Assembly: GCF_000382445.1 (NCBI RefSeq)
Contig: NZ_KB905473.1
Span: 187,802-230,320, forward strand
DNA: 42,519 bases
Direction of reading: 5' to 3'
Source: Phocaeicola massiliensis B84634 = Timone 84634 = DSM 17679 = JCM 13223
GTDB taxonomy: Bacteria > Bacteroidota > Bacteroidia > Bacteroidales > Bacteroidaceae
Below, piece after piece: positions 18,481 to 26,899 of this stretch (positions within the stretch are counted from its first letter, which is position 1; every line of letters starts with the position of its first letter). The notes under the pieces were generated by a model. It made no database searches, had not been told where the DNA came from, and saw only the letters and a program-made list of their open reading frames with translations. The translations under genes and the position numbers were made by a program.

Positions 18481-19299
18481 ATGGCTGACGACTCTATATT
18501 TTTAATTGACATAGATAAGATTTTAAAGACGAAAGCAGGGAAGAAATCCAAATACATTCCCCGCTTTGTTACTTCATACTTGAAGCGTATTGTGCATCAG
18601 GATGAGTTGAACGTCTTTCTGCATGACTCCAAAGATAAAGTCGGAGTTGAATTTTTGGAAGCTTGTATGGAGTTTCTGGATGCTAAAGTGGAAATTAAAG
18701 GTCTGGAAAACTTGCCTAAAGAGGGTAAGTGCACTTTTGTGAGTAATCATCCGCTGGGAGGACAAGATGGTGTTGCTTTAGGATATATTCTTGGGAAGCA
18801 CTATGGCGGTAATGTCCGTTACTTGGTTAATGATTTGTTGATGAACCTGCACGGCTTGGCGCCGTTGTGTATTCCAATCAATAAAACCGGTTCTCAGTCC
18901 AGAGATTTTCCTAAAATGGTAGAAGCGGGTTTTTCTTCTGATAATCATATTATTATGTTTCCCGCCGGACTCTGTTCGCGTCGTCAGAATGGTGTGATAA
19001 GAGATTTGGAATGGAAAAAGACTTTCGTAACCAAAAGCGTGGAGACGCAACGCGATGTAGTACCTCTGCATTTTGAAGGACGGAACTCGGATTTTTTCTA
19101 TAATTTGGCCAACTTATGTAAATTTGTAGGTATTAAGTTTAATATTGCTATGCTTTATTTGGCTGATGAAATGTTGAAAAATCGACATAAAACTTTTACC
19201 TTGACCATTGGTAAACCTATTCCCTGGCAAACTTTTGATAAGTCTAAAACTCCTGCGCAATGGGCGCAGTTTGTAAAGGACGTTGTCTATAAACTATAA
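18481..19299 (+). CDS. glsA: PlsC-like O-acyltransferase, probable glycine-lipid GlsA
   Basis: A 272-residue lysophospholipid-acyltransferase fold protein. The catalytic motif reads N-H90-PLGGQ-D96, one residue longer between His and Asp than the usual HX4D, and 'MFPAGLCSRR' is the later substrate motif. The next gene, 24 bp on, is a GNAT-like N-acyltransferase. In Bacteroides thetaiotaomicron an adjacent O- and N-acyltransferase pair (GlsA, GlsB) makes glycine and serine-glycine lipids, and the order and families fit. The assignment to that pathway is from recall of the family and context, not a database match. A general phospholipid acyltransferase is the alternative. Confidence 0.7.
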   Translation: MADDSIFLIDIDKILKTKAGKKSKYIPRFVTSYLKRIVHQDELNVFLHDSKDKVGVEFLEACMEFLDAKVEIKGLENLPKEGKCTFVSNHPLGGQDGVALGYILGKHYGGNVRYLVNDLLMNLHGLAPLCIPINKTGSQSRDFPKMVEAGFSSDNHIIMFPAGLCSRRQNGVIRDLEWKKTFVTKSVETQRDVVPLHFEGRNSDFFYNLANLCKFVGIKFNIAMLYLADEMLKNRHKTFTLTIGKPIPWQTFDKSKTPAQWAQFVKDVVYKL

Positions 19300-19323
19300 C
19301 AGACAAAGGAGAGAGAAATATAT

Positions 19324-20304
19324 ATGGAAGAGATTATTGCACCAATTAACAAAGAAATCCTAAAGGCGGAATTAACAGAGGATAAGCGCCTTAGATTTAC
19401 TAATAAAAGTCATAATGAGATTTATGTCATAACCTATCAGGATTCCCCCAATGTAATGAAGGAAATCGGTCGTCTGCGTGAGATTGCTTTCCGTGCTGCG
19501 GGAGGAGGTACAGGAAAGTCAATGGATATTGATGAGTATGACATTATGGAGAATCCCTATAAGCAGTTGGTGGTATGGAATCCGGAAGCTGAAGAAATAT
19601 TGGGTGGCTATCGTTATCTGTTAGGCGATGAGGCTCAATTTGATGAACATGGAAAACCACTTTTGGCAACAGCCCATATGTTTAATTTCTCCGAAACATT
19701 CTTGAAAGAATACCTGCCTTATACCGTCGAACTCGGACGTTCGTTTGTGACGCTGGAGTATCAGTCGACACGTGCAGGTTCAAAAGGTTTGTTTGCTCTT
19801 GATAATTTATGGGATGGCTTGGGAGCCTTGACGGTTATCAAACCGAATGTGAAGTATTTCTTTGGCAAGATGACAATGTATCCCAGTTATCACCGTCAGG
19901 GACGTGATATGATTCTTTACTTCCTCAATAAGCATTTTGGCGATAAGGATAAACTGATTACTCCGATGAAATCGTTGGAAATTGAAACGGACCCGGAACT
20001 ATTGAAGAACTTGTTTTGTTATGAATCTTTCAAGGAGGATTATAAGGTGCTTAATACTGAGGTGCGTAAGTTGGGCTATAATATCCCCCCATTGGTAAAT
20101 GCATATATGAGTTTATCTCCGACGATGCGCATGTTTGGTACTGCTATTAATTATGGATTTGGTGATGTTGAAGAAACAGGTATTTTGATTGCTGTCAATG
20201 AAATATTGGAAGAGAAGCGTGTGCGTCATATTGAATCTTTTGTGAAACAGCATCCGGAATCATTGAAGATAACCTCGGGGGCGCATCCTGTTTTAACGAA
20301 ATAA
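19324..20304 (+). CDS. glsB: GNAT/OlsB-like N-acyltransferase, probable glycine-lipid GlsB
   Basis: A 326-residue protein of the hemolysin-like acetyltransferase (OlsB-type) group, which uses acyl-ACP to N-acylate an amino acid. It shows 'EILGGYRYLLGDEA' and the family motif 'TVELGRSFVTLEYQ' (about 138-151). In Bacteroides the related GlsB makes N-acyl-glycine, which GlsA then O-acylates. Co-transcription with the O-acyltransferase upstream is very likely, and a terminator follows at 20369-20404. The remaining C-terminal part includes 'NIPPLVNAYMSLSPTMRMFG', typical of the extended Bacteroidetes version. Confidence 0.75.
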   Translation: MEEIIAPINKEILKAELTEDKRLRFTNKSHNEIYVITYQDSPNVMKEIGRLREIAFRAAGGGTGKSMDIDEYDIMENPYKQLVVWNPEAEEILGGYRYLLGDEAQFDEHGKPLLATAHMFNFSETFLKEYLPYTVELGRSFVTLEYQSTRAGSKGLFALDNLWDGLGALTVIKPNVKYFFGKMTMYPSYHRQGRDMILYFLNKHFGDKDKLITPMKSLEIETDPELLKNLFCYESFKEDYKVLNTEVRKLGYNIPPLVNAYMSLSPTMRMFGTAINYGFGDVEETGILIAVNEILEEKRVRHIESFVKQHPESLKITSGAHPVLTK

Positions 20305-20368
20305 GTAATTGTATATACATAGAGAGGCCGTGAGGCCGGACAGGTAATTGCCGGAAGGCAGTTGAAGT

Positions 20369-20404
20369 ATTCGGGCAGGTGTAAACTTGCCCGAATGTCT
20401 TTTA
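20369..20404 (+). terminator. Terminator of the acyltransferase operon
   Basis: ATTCGGGCA and TGCCCGAAT form a strong stem of at least 9 bp around a short loop, followed by GTCTTTT. It is 65 bp after the glsB stop. Confidence 0.75.
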
Positions 20405-20535
20405 GGGATAACCTGTGTCGTTTTTCTCCGATACATTAAAACCACTCAGAAACAGTTGATGATATAATAAGTTGCACATACTTATGCCTTCATGCTCTTG
20501 TTTTTTGTTTCTTTTGTCGATGAAAGTAAGATATT

Positions 20536-20623
20536 CGTTAGTCACGGCTGTGGTTAAGTTTAACCACGGCCGTGACTAACTTTAACCACCCGGGTGAGCA
20601 GGCTTAACCACGGCCGTGGCTAA
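20536..20623. repeat. Array C: four 22-bp GC-rich palindromic units
   Basis: Exactly 4 x 22 bp at 20536, 20558, 20580 and 20602, with no spacers. Units 2 and 4 are near-perfect palindromes around TAACCACGGCCGTG; unit 3 carries the compensated core CCACCCGGGTG, so pairing is kept while the sequence changes. It lies between the converging ends of glsB and dgt, 17 bp beyond the dgt stop. Confidence 0.9.
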
Positions 20624-20640
20624 GCAATTGCAATAGGCTT

Positions 20641-21972
20641 CTATACAGCCGGAAGACTGTTGCCTTTTATTTTGCGGTAAAGGTCGAGCGCGTACACGTC
20701 GGTCATTCCGGATATATAATCGAGTACAGCCTGTATTTTTTCATACAAGGTAGGTGCATTCACATTATATTGGCTTGACATACGATTGATAAGTAGCTGT
20801 GAATAAGCTTTTTCTGGCGTACGCACTGCATTGATCATCAAGTCGATCAGCGTGCTGATTACCCGGAAACCGGCAAGTTCTATATCCAGCACATCACTCG
20901 AACGGTAAATCTTATGAAAAGCAATCTCCGAACAATGCTGGTATGCCTCTTTTAAAGGAGAACCGATATGTTTGATGAGTGACCCTTCAAACTCTCCTGA
21001 AAGGATTTCTTCTTCATGCTCTACGAATACCCGGGTGCATTCTTTTATCAATGCTCCGATGACTGAAGAACGAAGATAGGCAATCTGTTCATTAACATCC
21101 GTTACAATCCGGCAAATCTCTTCTATTCGCTGCTTTCTTTTGTCATCGAAGAATAAACTATATAACTCTTTTGTCTCGGCATGGGTCAGTAACTTCAGCT
21201 TGTGAGCGTCTTCTATATCCATCATTTGATAACAGATATCGTCTGCTGCTTCTACCAGATAAACCAGCGGATGACGGGCGTATCTCAATGGTTCTCCTTC
21301 TTGGCTCAGCCGGGTGATTCCCAACTCGGTAGCTATTTTTTGGAAATCTGCTTCTTCGCTCAGAAAGAAGCCGAACTTTGATTTTTTTCCTGCCAGACGT
21401 GAAGAAAAAGGATACTTTACAATAGAGGCCAGGGTGGAATAAGTCATCACGAATCCACCTTTACGTCTTCCTTCAAACTGATGCGTCAAGAGCCGGAAAG
21501 CATTGGCATTTCCTTCAAAGTGTATCAAATCATCCCATTCTATCGATGAAAGCTCTTCTTTCAAGGCTATTCCTTTCCCTTCCGAGAAGTAAGTTGAGAT
21601 GGCTTTCTCTCCGGAATGTCCGAAAGGAGGGTTCCCTAAATCATGTGCCAGACAAGCTGCCGATACGATAGAGCCTATTTCTGATATATGAGAGTCTGCC
21701 AGTTCAGGATGTTTCTGCAATAGCCGGCTGGCCACATCATTTCCCAAAGAGCGCCCTACACACGACACTTCCAGACTGTGCGTCAGGCGGTTGTGCACGA
21801 ATATGCTTCCCGGCAATGGAAATACCTGCGTTTTGTTTTGCAAACGACGGAAAGGGGCAGAGAAAATCAGCCGGTCATAGTCGCGTTGAAACTCGGAGCG
21901 GTCGTCTTTCCGTGCTTCGTGCAGCTCTTCCAGTCCGAAGCGTTTATTTGATATTAATTGTTTCCAGTTCAT
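20641..21972 (-). CDS. dgt: Deoxyguanosinetriphosphate triphosphohydrolase-like protein
   Basis: HD-domain hydrolase that cleaves dNTPs (dGTP in the best-known members) to nucleoside and triphosphate. The 443 residues carry 'RLIFSAPFRRLQNKTQVFP', 'HNRLTHSLEVSCVGRSLG' and the metal-binding 'AACLAHDLGNPPFGHSGE', in the usual order. The frame is open 46 codons further upstream, but the ATG at 21972 (MNWKQLISNKRFG) is the normal family start and follows a -7 box at 22001-21994. It is divergent from dut, so two dNTP-pool enzymes share one intergenic region. Confidence 0.92.
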   Translation of the reverse strand: MNWKQLISNKRFGLEELHEARKDDRSEFQRDYDRLIFSAPFRRLQNKTQVFPLPGSIFVHNRLTHSLEVSCVGRSLGNDVASRLLQKHPELADSHISEIGSIVSAACLAHDLGNPPFGHSGEKAISTYFSEGKGIALKEELSSIEWDDLIHFEGNANAFRLLTHQFEGRRKGGFVMTYSTLASIVKYPFSSRLAGKKSKFGFFLSEEADFQKIATELGITRLSQEGEPLRYARHPLVYLVEAADDICYQMMDIEDAHKLKLLTHAETKELYSLFFDDKRKQRIEEICRIVTDVNEQIAYLRSSVIGALIKECTRVFVEHEEEILSGEFEGSLIKHIGSPLKEAYQHCSEIAFHKIYRSSDVLDIELAGFRVISTLIDLMINAVRTPEKAYSQLLINRMSSQYNVNAPTLYEKIQAVLDYISGMTDVYALDLYRKIKGNSLPAV

Positions 21973-21993
21973 AATTCGGGGTTTATATGTTTG

Positions 21994-22001
21994 CAAAAGT
22001 A
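21994..22001 (-). promoter_or_regulatory. Promoter of dgt (-7 box)
   Basis: TACTTTTG on the minus strand, 21 bp upstream of the chosen ATG. A TTTA 23 bp further upstream may act as -33. Its position supports the start at 21972, because the upstream open frame would cross it. Confidence 0.6.
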
Positions 22002-22054
22002 TAAAATCTCCGTTTAAAAAACTGTAAACGCTTAGATAAATCCATTGAATTGTG

Positions 22055-22062
22055 TAGATTTG
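22055..22062 (+). promoter_or_regulatory. Promoter of the dut operon (-7 box)
   Basis: TAGATTTG matches the -7 consensus; TTAG 19 bp upstream is a weak -33. The dut ATG is 28 bp downstream. Confidence 0.6.
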
Positions 22063-22090
22063 CATCTTATTAGATAAGTTAATTTTGAAA

Positions 22091-22525
22091 ATGAAAGTAC
22101 AGGTAATCAATAAATCAAAGCATCAGCTTCCCCAATATGCTACCGGGCAATCGGCGGGAATGGATATCCGCGCTAATTTGGACGAACCGATTGTATTAAA
22201 ACCTTTGCAGCGCTGTCTTGTTCCGACAGGATTGTATATTGCCCTTCCCAAGGGGTTTGAGGCACAAATCCGCCCACGCAGCGGCTTGGCTCTCAAGAAA
22301 GGTATTGGTGTATTAAATTCTCCCGGTACTATCGATGCCGATTATCGGGGAGAGATTTGTATTATCCTGATTAACTTTTCGGCGGAGGAATTTACGATAG
22401 AAGACGGAGAGCGAATTGCACAGATGGTCATTGCCCGTCATGAACAGGCCGAATGGCAGGAAGTGGAAGTCTTGGATGAAACTGAACGTGGTGCCGGGGG
22501 CTTTGGACATACCGGTAAAAACTAG
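22091..22525 (+). CDS. dut: dUTP pyrophosphatase
   Basis: Trimeric dUTPase that converts dUTP to dUMP and pyrophosphate, keeping uracil out of DNA. The 144 residues have motif 1 '[10 protein letters not shown]', motif 2 '[13 protein letters not shown]', motif 3 '[14 protein letters not shown]', motif 4 'GERIAQMVI' and C-terminal motif 5 '[11 protein letters not shown]'. An in-frame TTG lies two codons upstream, but ATG 22091 is preferred. The TPR lipoprotein gene follows after 9 bp, so dut heads a four-gene operon. Confidence 0.96.
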   Translation: MKVQVINKSKHQLPQYATGQSAGMDIRANLDEPIVLKPLQRCLVPTGLYIALPKGFEAQIRPRSGLALKKGIGVLNSPGTIDADYRGEICIILINFSAEEFTIEDGERIAQMVIARHEQAEWQEVEVLDETERGAGGFGHTGKN

Positions 22526-22534
22526 AATAGAATA

Positions 22535-24349
22535 ATGAATAACAGACAAACAACTAAAAGATATTTGCCGCTATTGTGGCTTTGCCTTGTGGCTCTGCTC
22601 ATGTCGTGCGGAACCATGCGGAAGGCGTCTTCTTCCCAAAAAACGCCGGCAGAAGAGCAGAAAGACCCGCTGACACCCGAACAGCGACGTAAATACGATT
22701 ATTTTTTCCTGGAAGCACTCCGCATGAAGGAAAAAGGTGACCTTGACGCCGCTTTTGAAATGTATAGCCATTGCTTGGACATTTATCCGCAGGGGGCGGC
22801 GACTTTATATGAGATAGCTAAATTTTATATGTTCCTCAATCAGCCTGACAAGGGTGAAAGGGCTTTGAAGGAGGCAGTGGCGGCCGACCCGAATAATTAT
22901 TGGTATAATCAGACACTTGCTGCTTATTATCAGAATAAAGGGGAGGCGGCAAAAGCAATCTATGTTTATGAAGACATGGTAAGCCATTTCCCAAAACGAT
23001 TGGAACCATTGATGTCGTTGGTGGACCTTTATAACCGTACCAAAGACTATCAGCAGGTAATCAATACACTGAACCGCCTGGAGGAACGTGATGGAAAGTC
23101 CGAGGCTATCAGTATGGAGAAGTTCCGCATGTATTTGGCGATGGACAACGACGAACAAGCGTTTACCGAAATCGAGAATCTTGCGAAAGAATATCCATAC
23201 GATATGCGCTATCTCACTATCTTGGGAGATGTTTATATGAACAACGGAAAGGAAGAAGAGGCGTATTCCATCTTCCAGAAGGTGTTGAAAGAAGAACCGG
23301 GATATGCTCCTGCCATGCTGTCTATGGCTACTTATTACGAGAAGAAGGGAGAAGACAGTCTGTATCAGGCTCAGTTGGACTCTATACTGTTGAACGACAG
23401 GGTGGAGAGCAATACTAAGATGAACATCATGCGTCAGCTCATCCTTCGTTCGGAACAAACCGACAAGGATAGTATCAAGATAGCCGGTTTGTTTAATTCC
23501 ATGCTCGAAAGAAAACAGGAGAATGCGGACATCGCTATGTTGGCAGCTCAATATCTGCTGACCAAGAAGATGGACAAGGAATCCGTTCCTGTGCTTCATA
23601 AGGTGCTTGAGATTGATCCCGAAAACATTCCTGCCCGCCTGCAACTTCTGAGTTTCGCCATTCGCGAGCAAGATATGGATGAGGTGATAGCACTTTGTAC
23701 TCCGGCATTGGAGTATACTCCCGAAACATTGGAATTCTATTATTATCTGGGACTTGCCTATCATCAGAAAGAACAGCCTGACGAGGCACTCGAAGTTTTT
23801 AAGAAAGGGGTGAACCAGGTAAATGAGAAAAGCGATAAGAATATCGTATCAGATTTCTATGCCATTATGGGAGATTTGTATCATATCAAGAAAATGAATG
23901 TCGAGGCATACGCTGCTTATGATTCGGCTTTGGTTTATAAAGAGGATAATATCGGTGCTCTCAATAATTATGCTTATTATCTGTCGGTAGAACGCGAGCA
24001 CTTGGATAAAGCGGAGGAAATGAGTTATCGCACTGTCAAGGCTGAGCCGACAAACGGAACTTATCTCGACACATATGCGTGGATACTTTTTGAAAAAGGA
24101 AAGTATGCTGAAGCCCGTATTTATATTGATCAGGCCATGCAGAACGAGGGTGACAAGAGTTCGGTGGTGGTGGAACATTGCGGAGATATTTATTATATGA
24201 GCGGCGAAAAGGAAAAGGCATTGGAGTATTGGCGACAAGCCGAGAAGCTTGCCAATGAACCGCCCCAAGAAGGCAGTGAACCGCGTGACGAGAAGGAATT
24301 GAAATTATTAAAGAAGAAGATTGCACAAAAGAAATACTTTGCAGAATGA
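22535..24349 (+). CDS. Tetratricopeptide-repeat lipoprotein
   Basis: A 604-residue protein with a lipoprotein signal peptide: positive N-terminus, hydrophobic stretch LLWLCLVALLMSC and Cys25 as the lipid-attachment site (LMSC-G). The rest is a string of TPR-like helical pairs, for example 'GDLDAAFEMYSHCLDIYPQ' and 'GKEEEAYSIFQKVLKEEP', with 'NNYAYYLSVEREHLDKAEEM' and 'TYAWILFEKGKYAEA' near the C-terminus. TPR lipoproteins act as scaffolds for envelope complexes. Its stop overlaps the start of the next lipoprotein gene by 4 bp. The partner is unknown; coupling to the DUF4292 and EnvC-like genes suggests an envelope or wall role. Confidence 0.85.
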   Translation: MNNRQTTKRYLPLLWLCLVALLMSCGTMRKASSSQKTPAEEQKDPLTPEQRRKYDYFFLEALRMKEKGDLDAAFEMYSHCLDIYPQGAATLYEIAKFYMFLNQPDKGERALKEAVAADPNNYWYNQTLAAYYQNKGEAAKAIYVYEDMVSHFPKRLEPLMSLVDLYNRTKDYQQVINTLNRLEERDGKSEAISMEKFRMYLAMDNDEQAFTEIENLAKEYPYDMRYLTILGDVYMNNGKEEEAYSIFQKVLKEEPGYAPAMLSMATYYEKKGEDSLYQAQLDSILLNDRVESNTKMNIMRQLILRSEQTDKDSIKIAGLFNSMLERKQENADIAMLAAQYLLTKKMDKESVPVLHKVLEIDPENIPARLQLLSFAIREQDMDEVIALCTPALEYTPETLEFYYYLGLAYHQKEQPDEALEVFKKGVNQVNEKSDKNIVSDFYAIMGDLYHIKKMNVEAYAAYDSALVYKEDNIGALNNYAYYLSVEREHLDKAEEMSYRTVKAEPTNGTYLDTYAWILFEKGKYAEARIYIDQAMQNEGDKSSVVVEHCGDIYYMSGEKEKALEYWRQAEKLANEPPQEGSEPRDEKELKLLKKKIAQKKYFAE

Positions 24350-25185
24350 TGAAGCGTATCTATATTTATTTGTTCGGAGCCGTATTGCTGGCATTCGTTT
24401 CTTCCTGTTCTTCTACCAAGAATATGAAAAAGAGCGTGTCTATCGGTAATTTGTCGGAAACGGAGTATATGACTGAGGTTCTCAACCGTGCGCCGGCATG
24501 GGATGCTTTGACGGCAAAGATGTCAATGGCTGTCGACCTGAACGGAAAGGGAGCTACCAAAATAAGCGGCACTATCCGCATGAAGCGTGATGAAGTGATA
24601 CAATTGTCTCTTACAGCTCCGTTTATCGGCATCGAAGTGGCGCGCGCCGAAATCTCTCCCGATGGGATATTGGTGATGGACCGCCTGAACAAGCGTTACG
24701 TGCAGGTATCGTTTGCAGAGCTTAAGGGGTTGGCAAAGGCAGATTTGGACTTTCACTCCCTGCAGGCATTGTTTCTGAACGAAATCTTCCTTCCCGGTAA
24801 GACAACATTATCTGCTCGCGATATTTCGGCATTCACCGTTCATCCCGAAAACGAGCATGCCGTGCTGGAGGTGAAGAACGGAAAGAAGTTTGCTTATCGC
24901 TTCCGCACCACAGCCGATGAAGGGTTGCTGAAAGAAAGCCATATCGGACTGGCAGGCACTTCTTACGGATTGCGTTGGAAGTATGATAAGTTCCGTCCGT
25001 TGGAGAAAAAACAGTTCCCGAGTCACATGTTTGTTTCCTTTGAAGGAGGCAAGAAGCCCGTCACGGCCACTTTTGACTTTTCCCGTCTGTCTACCGGCAG
25101 TGATTGGGAAACCCATACCGATGTGCCCAAGAAATATGATAAAGTTGAATTGCAAGATTTGCTCAAACAGCTCATTAAGAAATGA
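24346..25185 (+). CDS. DUF4292-type lipoprotein
   Basis: A 279-residue protein with signal peptide and lipobox (VSSC-S, Cys about 21). The body has 'TAKMSMAVDLNGKGATKISGTIRMKRDEVIQLSL' as the most conserved region (quoted here only as a landmark at about residues 58-90), typical of DUF4292 proteins, which are predicted to adopt a LolA/LolB-like half-barrel. The function is unknown; binding of a lipid or lipoprotein is an inference from the fold. The gene overlaps the TPR lipoprotein upstream and the EnvC-like gene downstream by 4 bp each, so the three are translated together. Confidence 0.75.
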   Translation: MMKRIYIYLFGAVLLAFVSSCSSTKNMKKSVSIGNLSETEYMTEVLNRAPAWDALTAKMSMAVDLNGKGATKISGTIRMKRDEVIQLSLTAPFIGIEVARAEISPDGILVMDRLNKRYVQVSFAELKGLAKADLDFHSLQALFLNEIFLPGKTTLSARDISAFTVHPENEHAVLEVKNGKKFAYRFRTTADEGLLKESHIGLAGTSYGLRWKYDKFRPLEKKQFPSHMFVSFEGGKKPVTATFDFSRLSTGSDWETHTDVPKKYDKVELQDLLKQLIKK

Positions 25186-26525
25186 AACGTATCTTCCTAC
25201 TGTGTATCGCCTGTTGTTTTCTGAGTGCATTGTCGGCACAGAGCACCCGGAAGATTAGGGAGCTGGAAAACAAACGGAAAGAATTGCATCAGCAGATTGC
25301 TGAGTCGGAGACTCTGTTGCAATCTACCAAAAAGGATGTGAAAAGCCAATTGGAAAATCTGGCTCTGCTCACCGGGCAGATAGAAGAGCGTAGAAGATAT
25401 ATCCATACCATCGAAACGGATGTGAATACACTGGCAAAGGAAATAACAACTTTGCAACGCCAGTTGACCGCCTTGCAGCGGGACCTGAAGGAGAAAAAGA
25501 AGAAATACGAGGCATCTGTGCAGTATATGTACCGTAATAAGTCTGTGCAGGAGAAACTGATGTTTATTTTTTCTGCTGAAAACCTGAGCCAAACGTATCG
25601 TCGTATGCGTTATGTGCAGGAGTATGCCAACTATCAGCGTCTTCAGGGACTTGAGATAGAGCGTAAGCAACGTCAGGTAGTGTCGAAGAAGAAAGAACTG
25701 GAACAAACCCGCAAAGCAAAAGAGAATCTTTTAAAGCAAGGAGAAACAGAAAAAGCCAAGCTTGAAATTCAGGAAAAAGACCGTCAGACACTTTTGGCTA
25801 ATCTTAAGAAGAAGCAGAAAGGAATACAGAATGAAATTTCCAAGAAAAAACGTTCTGCACAACAACTGAATGCACAGATAGATCGGTTGATAGAGATTGA
25901 AATAGAAAAAGCCCGTAAGCGTGCTGAAGAGGAAGCGCGCCGTAAGGCCGCTGCCGAAGCTGCTGCACGCAAGGCTGCTGCGGCAAAAGCAGCCGAAGCG
26001 AATAAAAAGAGCAGTGGGGAAACTGCCTCTACTTCAAAATCGGGTGTTAAAACTTCGGGAAAGAAGGTGGCACCGGTGGAAAAATTCAATTTGAATAATG
26101 AAGATCACCGGTTGTCAGGCAATTTTGAGCGTAACCGCGGAATATTGCCGATGCCTGTCACGGGGCCGTATGTCATTGTGAGTCATTACGGACAGTATGC
26201 TGTGGACGGACTGCGTAATGTGAAGTTGGATAATAAGGGAATTGATATCAAAGGCAAACCGGGTGCAAAGGCACGTGCAATTTTTGATGGAGAAGTTTCG
26301 GCTATATTCCAATACAATGGCTTGAATAATATTTTGGTGCGCCATGGTAACTATATATCGGTTTATTGCAATCTCTCTTCTGTAGCTGTGTCCAAAGGAA
26401 GTAAAGTAAGTACGAAAACTATACTTGGCACTATTCATACTGATAGTTCAGGTAATTCGGTTCTTCATTTCCAACTGCGTAAAGAGACAGCGAAGCTGAA
26501 CCCCGAGCTTTGGTTGGGAAGATAA
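25182..26525 (+). CDS. EnvC-like murein hydrolase activator (degenerate LytM/M23 domain)
   Basis: A 447-residue secreted protein: signal peptide (1-19, cut after LSAQ region), long coiled coil (about 20-240), an Ala/Lys-rich linker and a C-terminal LytM domain (about 320-447). The zinc site is mostly gone: HxGxD reads N351-KGI-D355, the YxHL motif reads Y395-C-N-L, and HxH reads V427-L-H429. EnvC of E. coli is likewise inactive and instead activates amidases, so this protein probably activates a periplasmic N-acetylmuramoyl-L-alanine amidase in daughter-cell separation. Last gene of the dut operon. Confidence 0.85.
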   Translation: MKRIFLLCIACCFLSALSAQSTRKIRELENKRKELHQQIAESETLLQSTKKDVKSQLENLALLTGQIEERRRYIHTIETDVNTLAKEITTLQRQLTALQRDLKEKKKKYEASVQYMYRNKSVQEKLMFIFSAENLSQTYRRMRYVQEYANYQRLQGLEIERKQRQVVSKKKELEQTRKAKENLLKQGETEKAKLEIQEKDRQTLLANLKKKQKGIQNEISKKKRSAQQLNAQIDRLIEIEIEKARKRAEEEARRKAAAEAAARKAAAAKAAEANKKSSGETASTSKSGVKTSGKKVAPVEKFNLNNEDHRLSGNFERNRGILPMPVTGPYVIVSHYGQYAVDGLRNVKLDNKGIDIKGKPGAKARAIFDGEVSAIFQYNGLNNILVRHGNYISVYCNLSSVAVSKGSKVSTKTILGTIHTDSSGNSVLHFQLRKETAKLNPELWLGR

Positions 26526-26834
26526 GTTCCCCGGCTTGTGGCAAGCAGGAATTGCTTTCACACAAAAATCCCATGAATAGGAGATTTAAGTATCTGTTAT
26601 GTGTGAAAGCACATCGCATCAACTTTTCTGACGGAGGAGAATGTTGTTTCCATTCTCGTCTCGAAAGACCTTGGTCTTTTCTGAAAACTTCAAGGTCTTC
26701 TTTTAAAATCTCAAAGTCTTTTTTTAAAACTCTTTGGTCTTTTGAAAACATTTACTTTTCTCTCTTGATAAATAATTCATATTTCTATCGGATACCCCGA
26801 TTATTAAAATATTAAACAATTTTCTTGATAAAAG
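26526..26834. other. Gene-free region with inverted repeat and array D
   Basis: Contains a perfect 12-bp inverted repeat (TGCTTTCACACA at 26553-26564 and its complement at 26600-26611, 35-nt loop), which could fold in the 3' end of the envC-like mRNA although no U run follows. The periodic array at 26670-26753 comes next. The open frame at 26431-26751 on the other strand is not convincing. Confidence 0.7.
26670..26753. repeat. Array D: four 21-bp units
   Basis: GGTCTT (once AGTCTT) recurs at 26673, 26694, 26715 and 26736, exactly every 21 bp, each followed by T- and A-rich blocks. The first unit extends into a perfect AAAGACC/GGTCTTT hairpin and closely resembles array B at 1967-1992. Confidence 0.8.
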
Positions 26835-26866
26835 ATTGTTTTTGCATTAAAAAATGCATAGCTTTG
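26835..26866 (+). promoter_or_regulatory. Promoter of the HTH coiled-coil gene
   Basis: TAGCTTTG (26859-26866) with ATTG (26835-26838) 20 bp upstream. The transcript would start about 27 nt before ATG 26900, which rules against the longer frame from TTG 26825. Confidence 0.65.
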
Positions 26867-26899
26867 TTCATCAGCTTCTGTCTCTTAAGAAGAATTGAT

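Noticed and set aside
22805..23764. 319-codon open frame opposite the TPR lipoprotein gene
   Set aside because: It lies wholly antisense to a well-supported gene, has no promoter or RBS and no recognisable domain; a shadow of codon use.
26825..26899. Longer N-terminus of the HTH coiled-coil protein from a TTG
   Set aside because: The frame crosses a good promoter (26835-26866), and ATG 26900 has a purine-rich site upstream.
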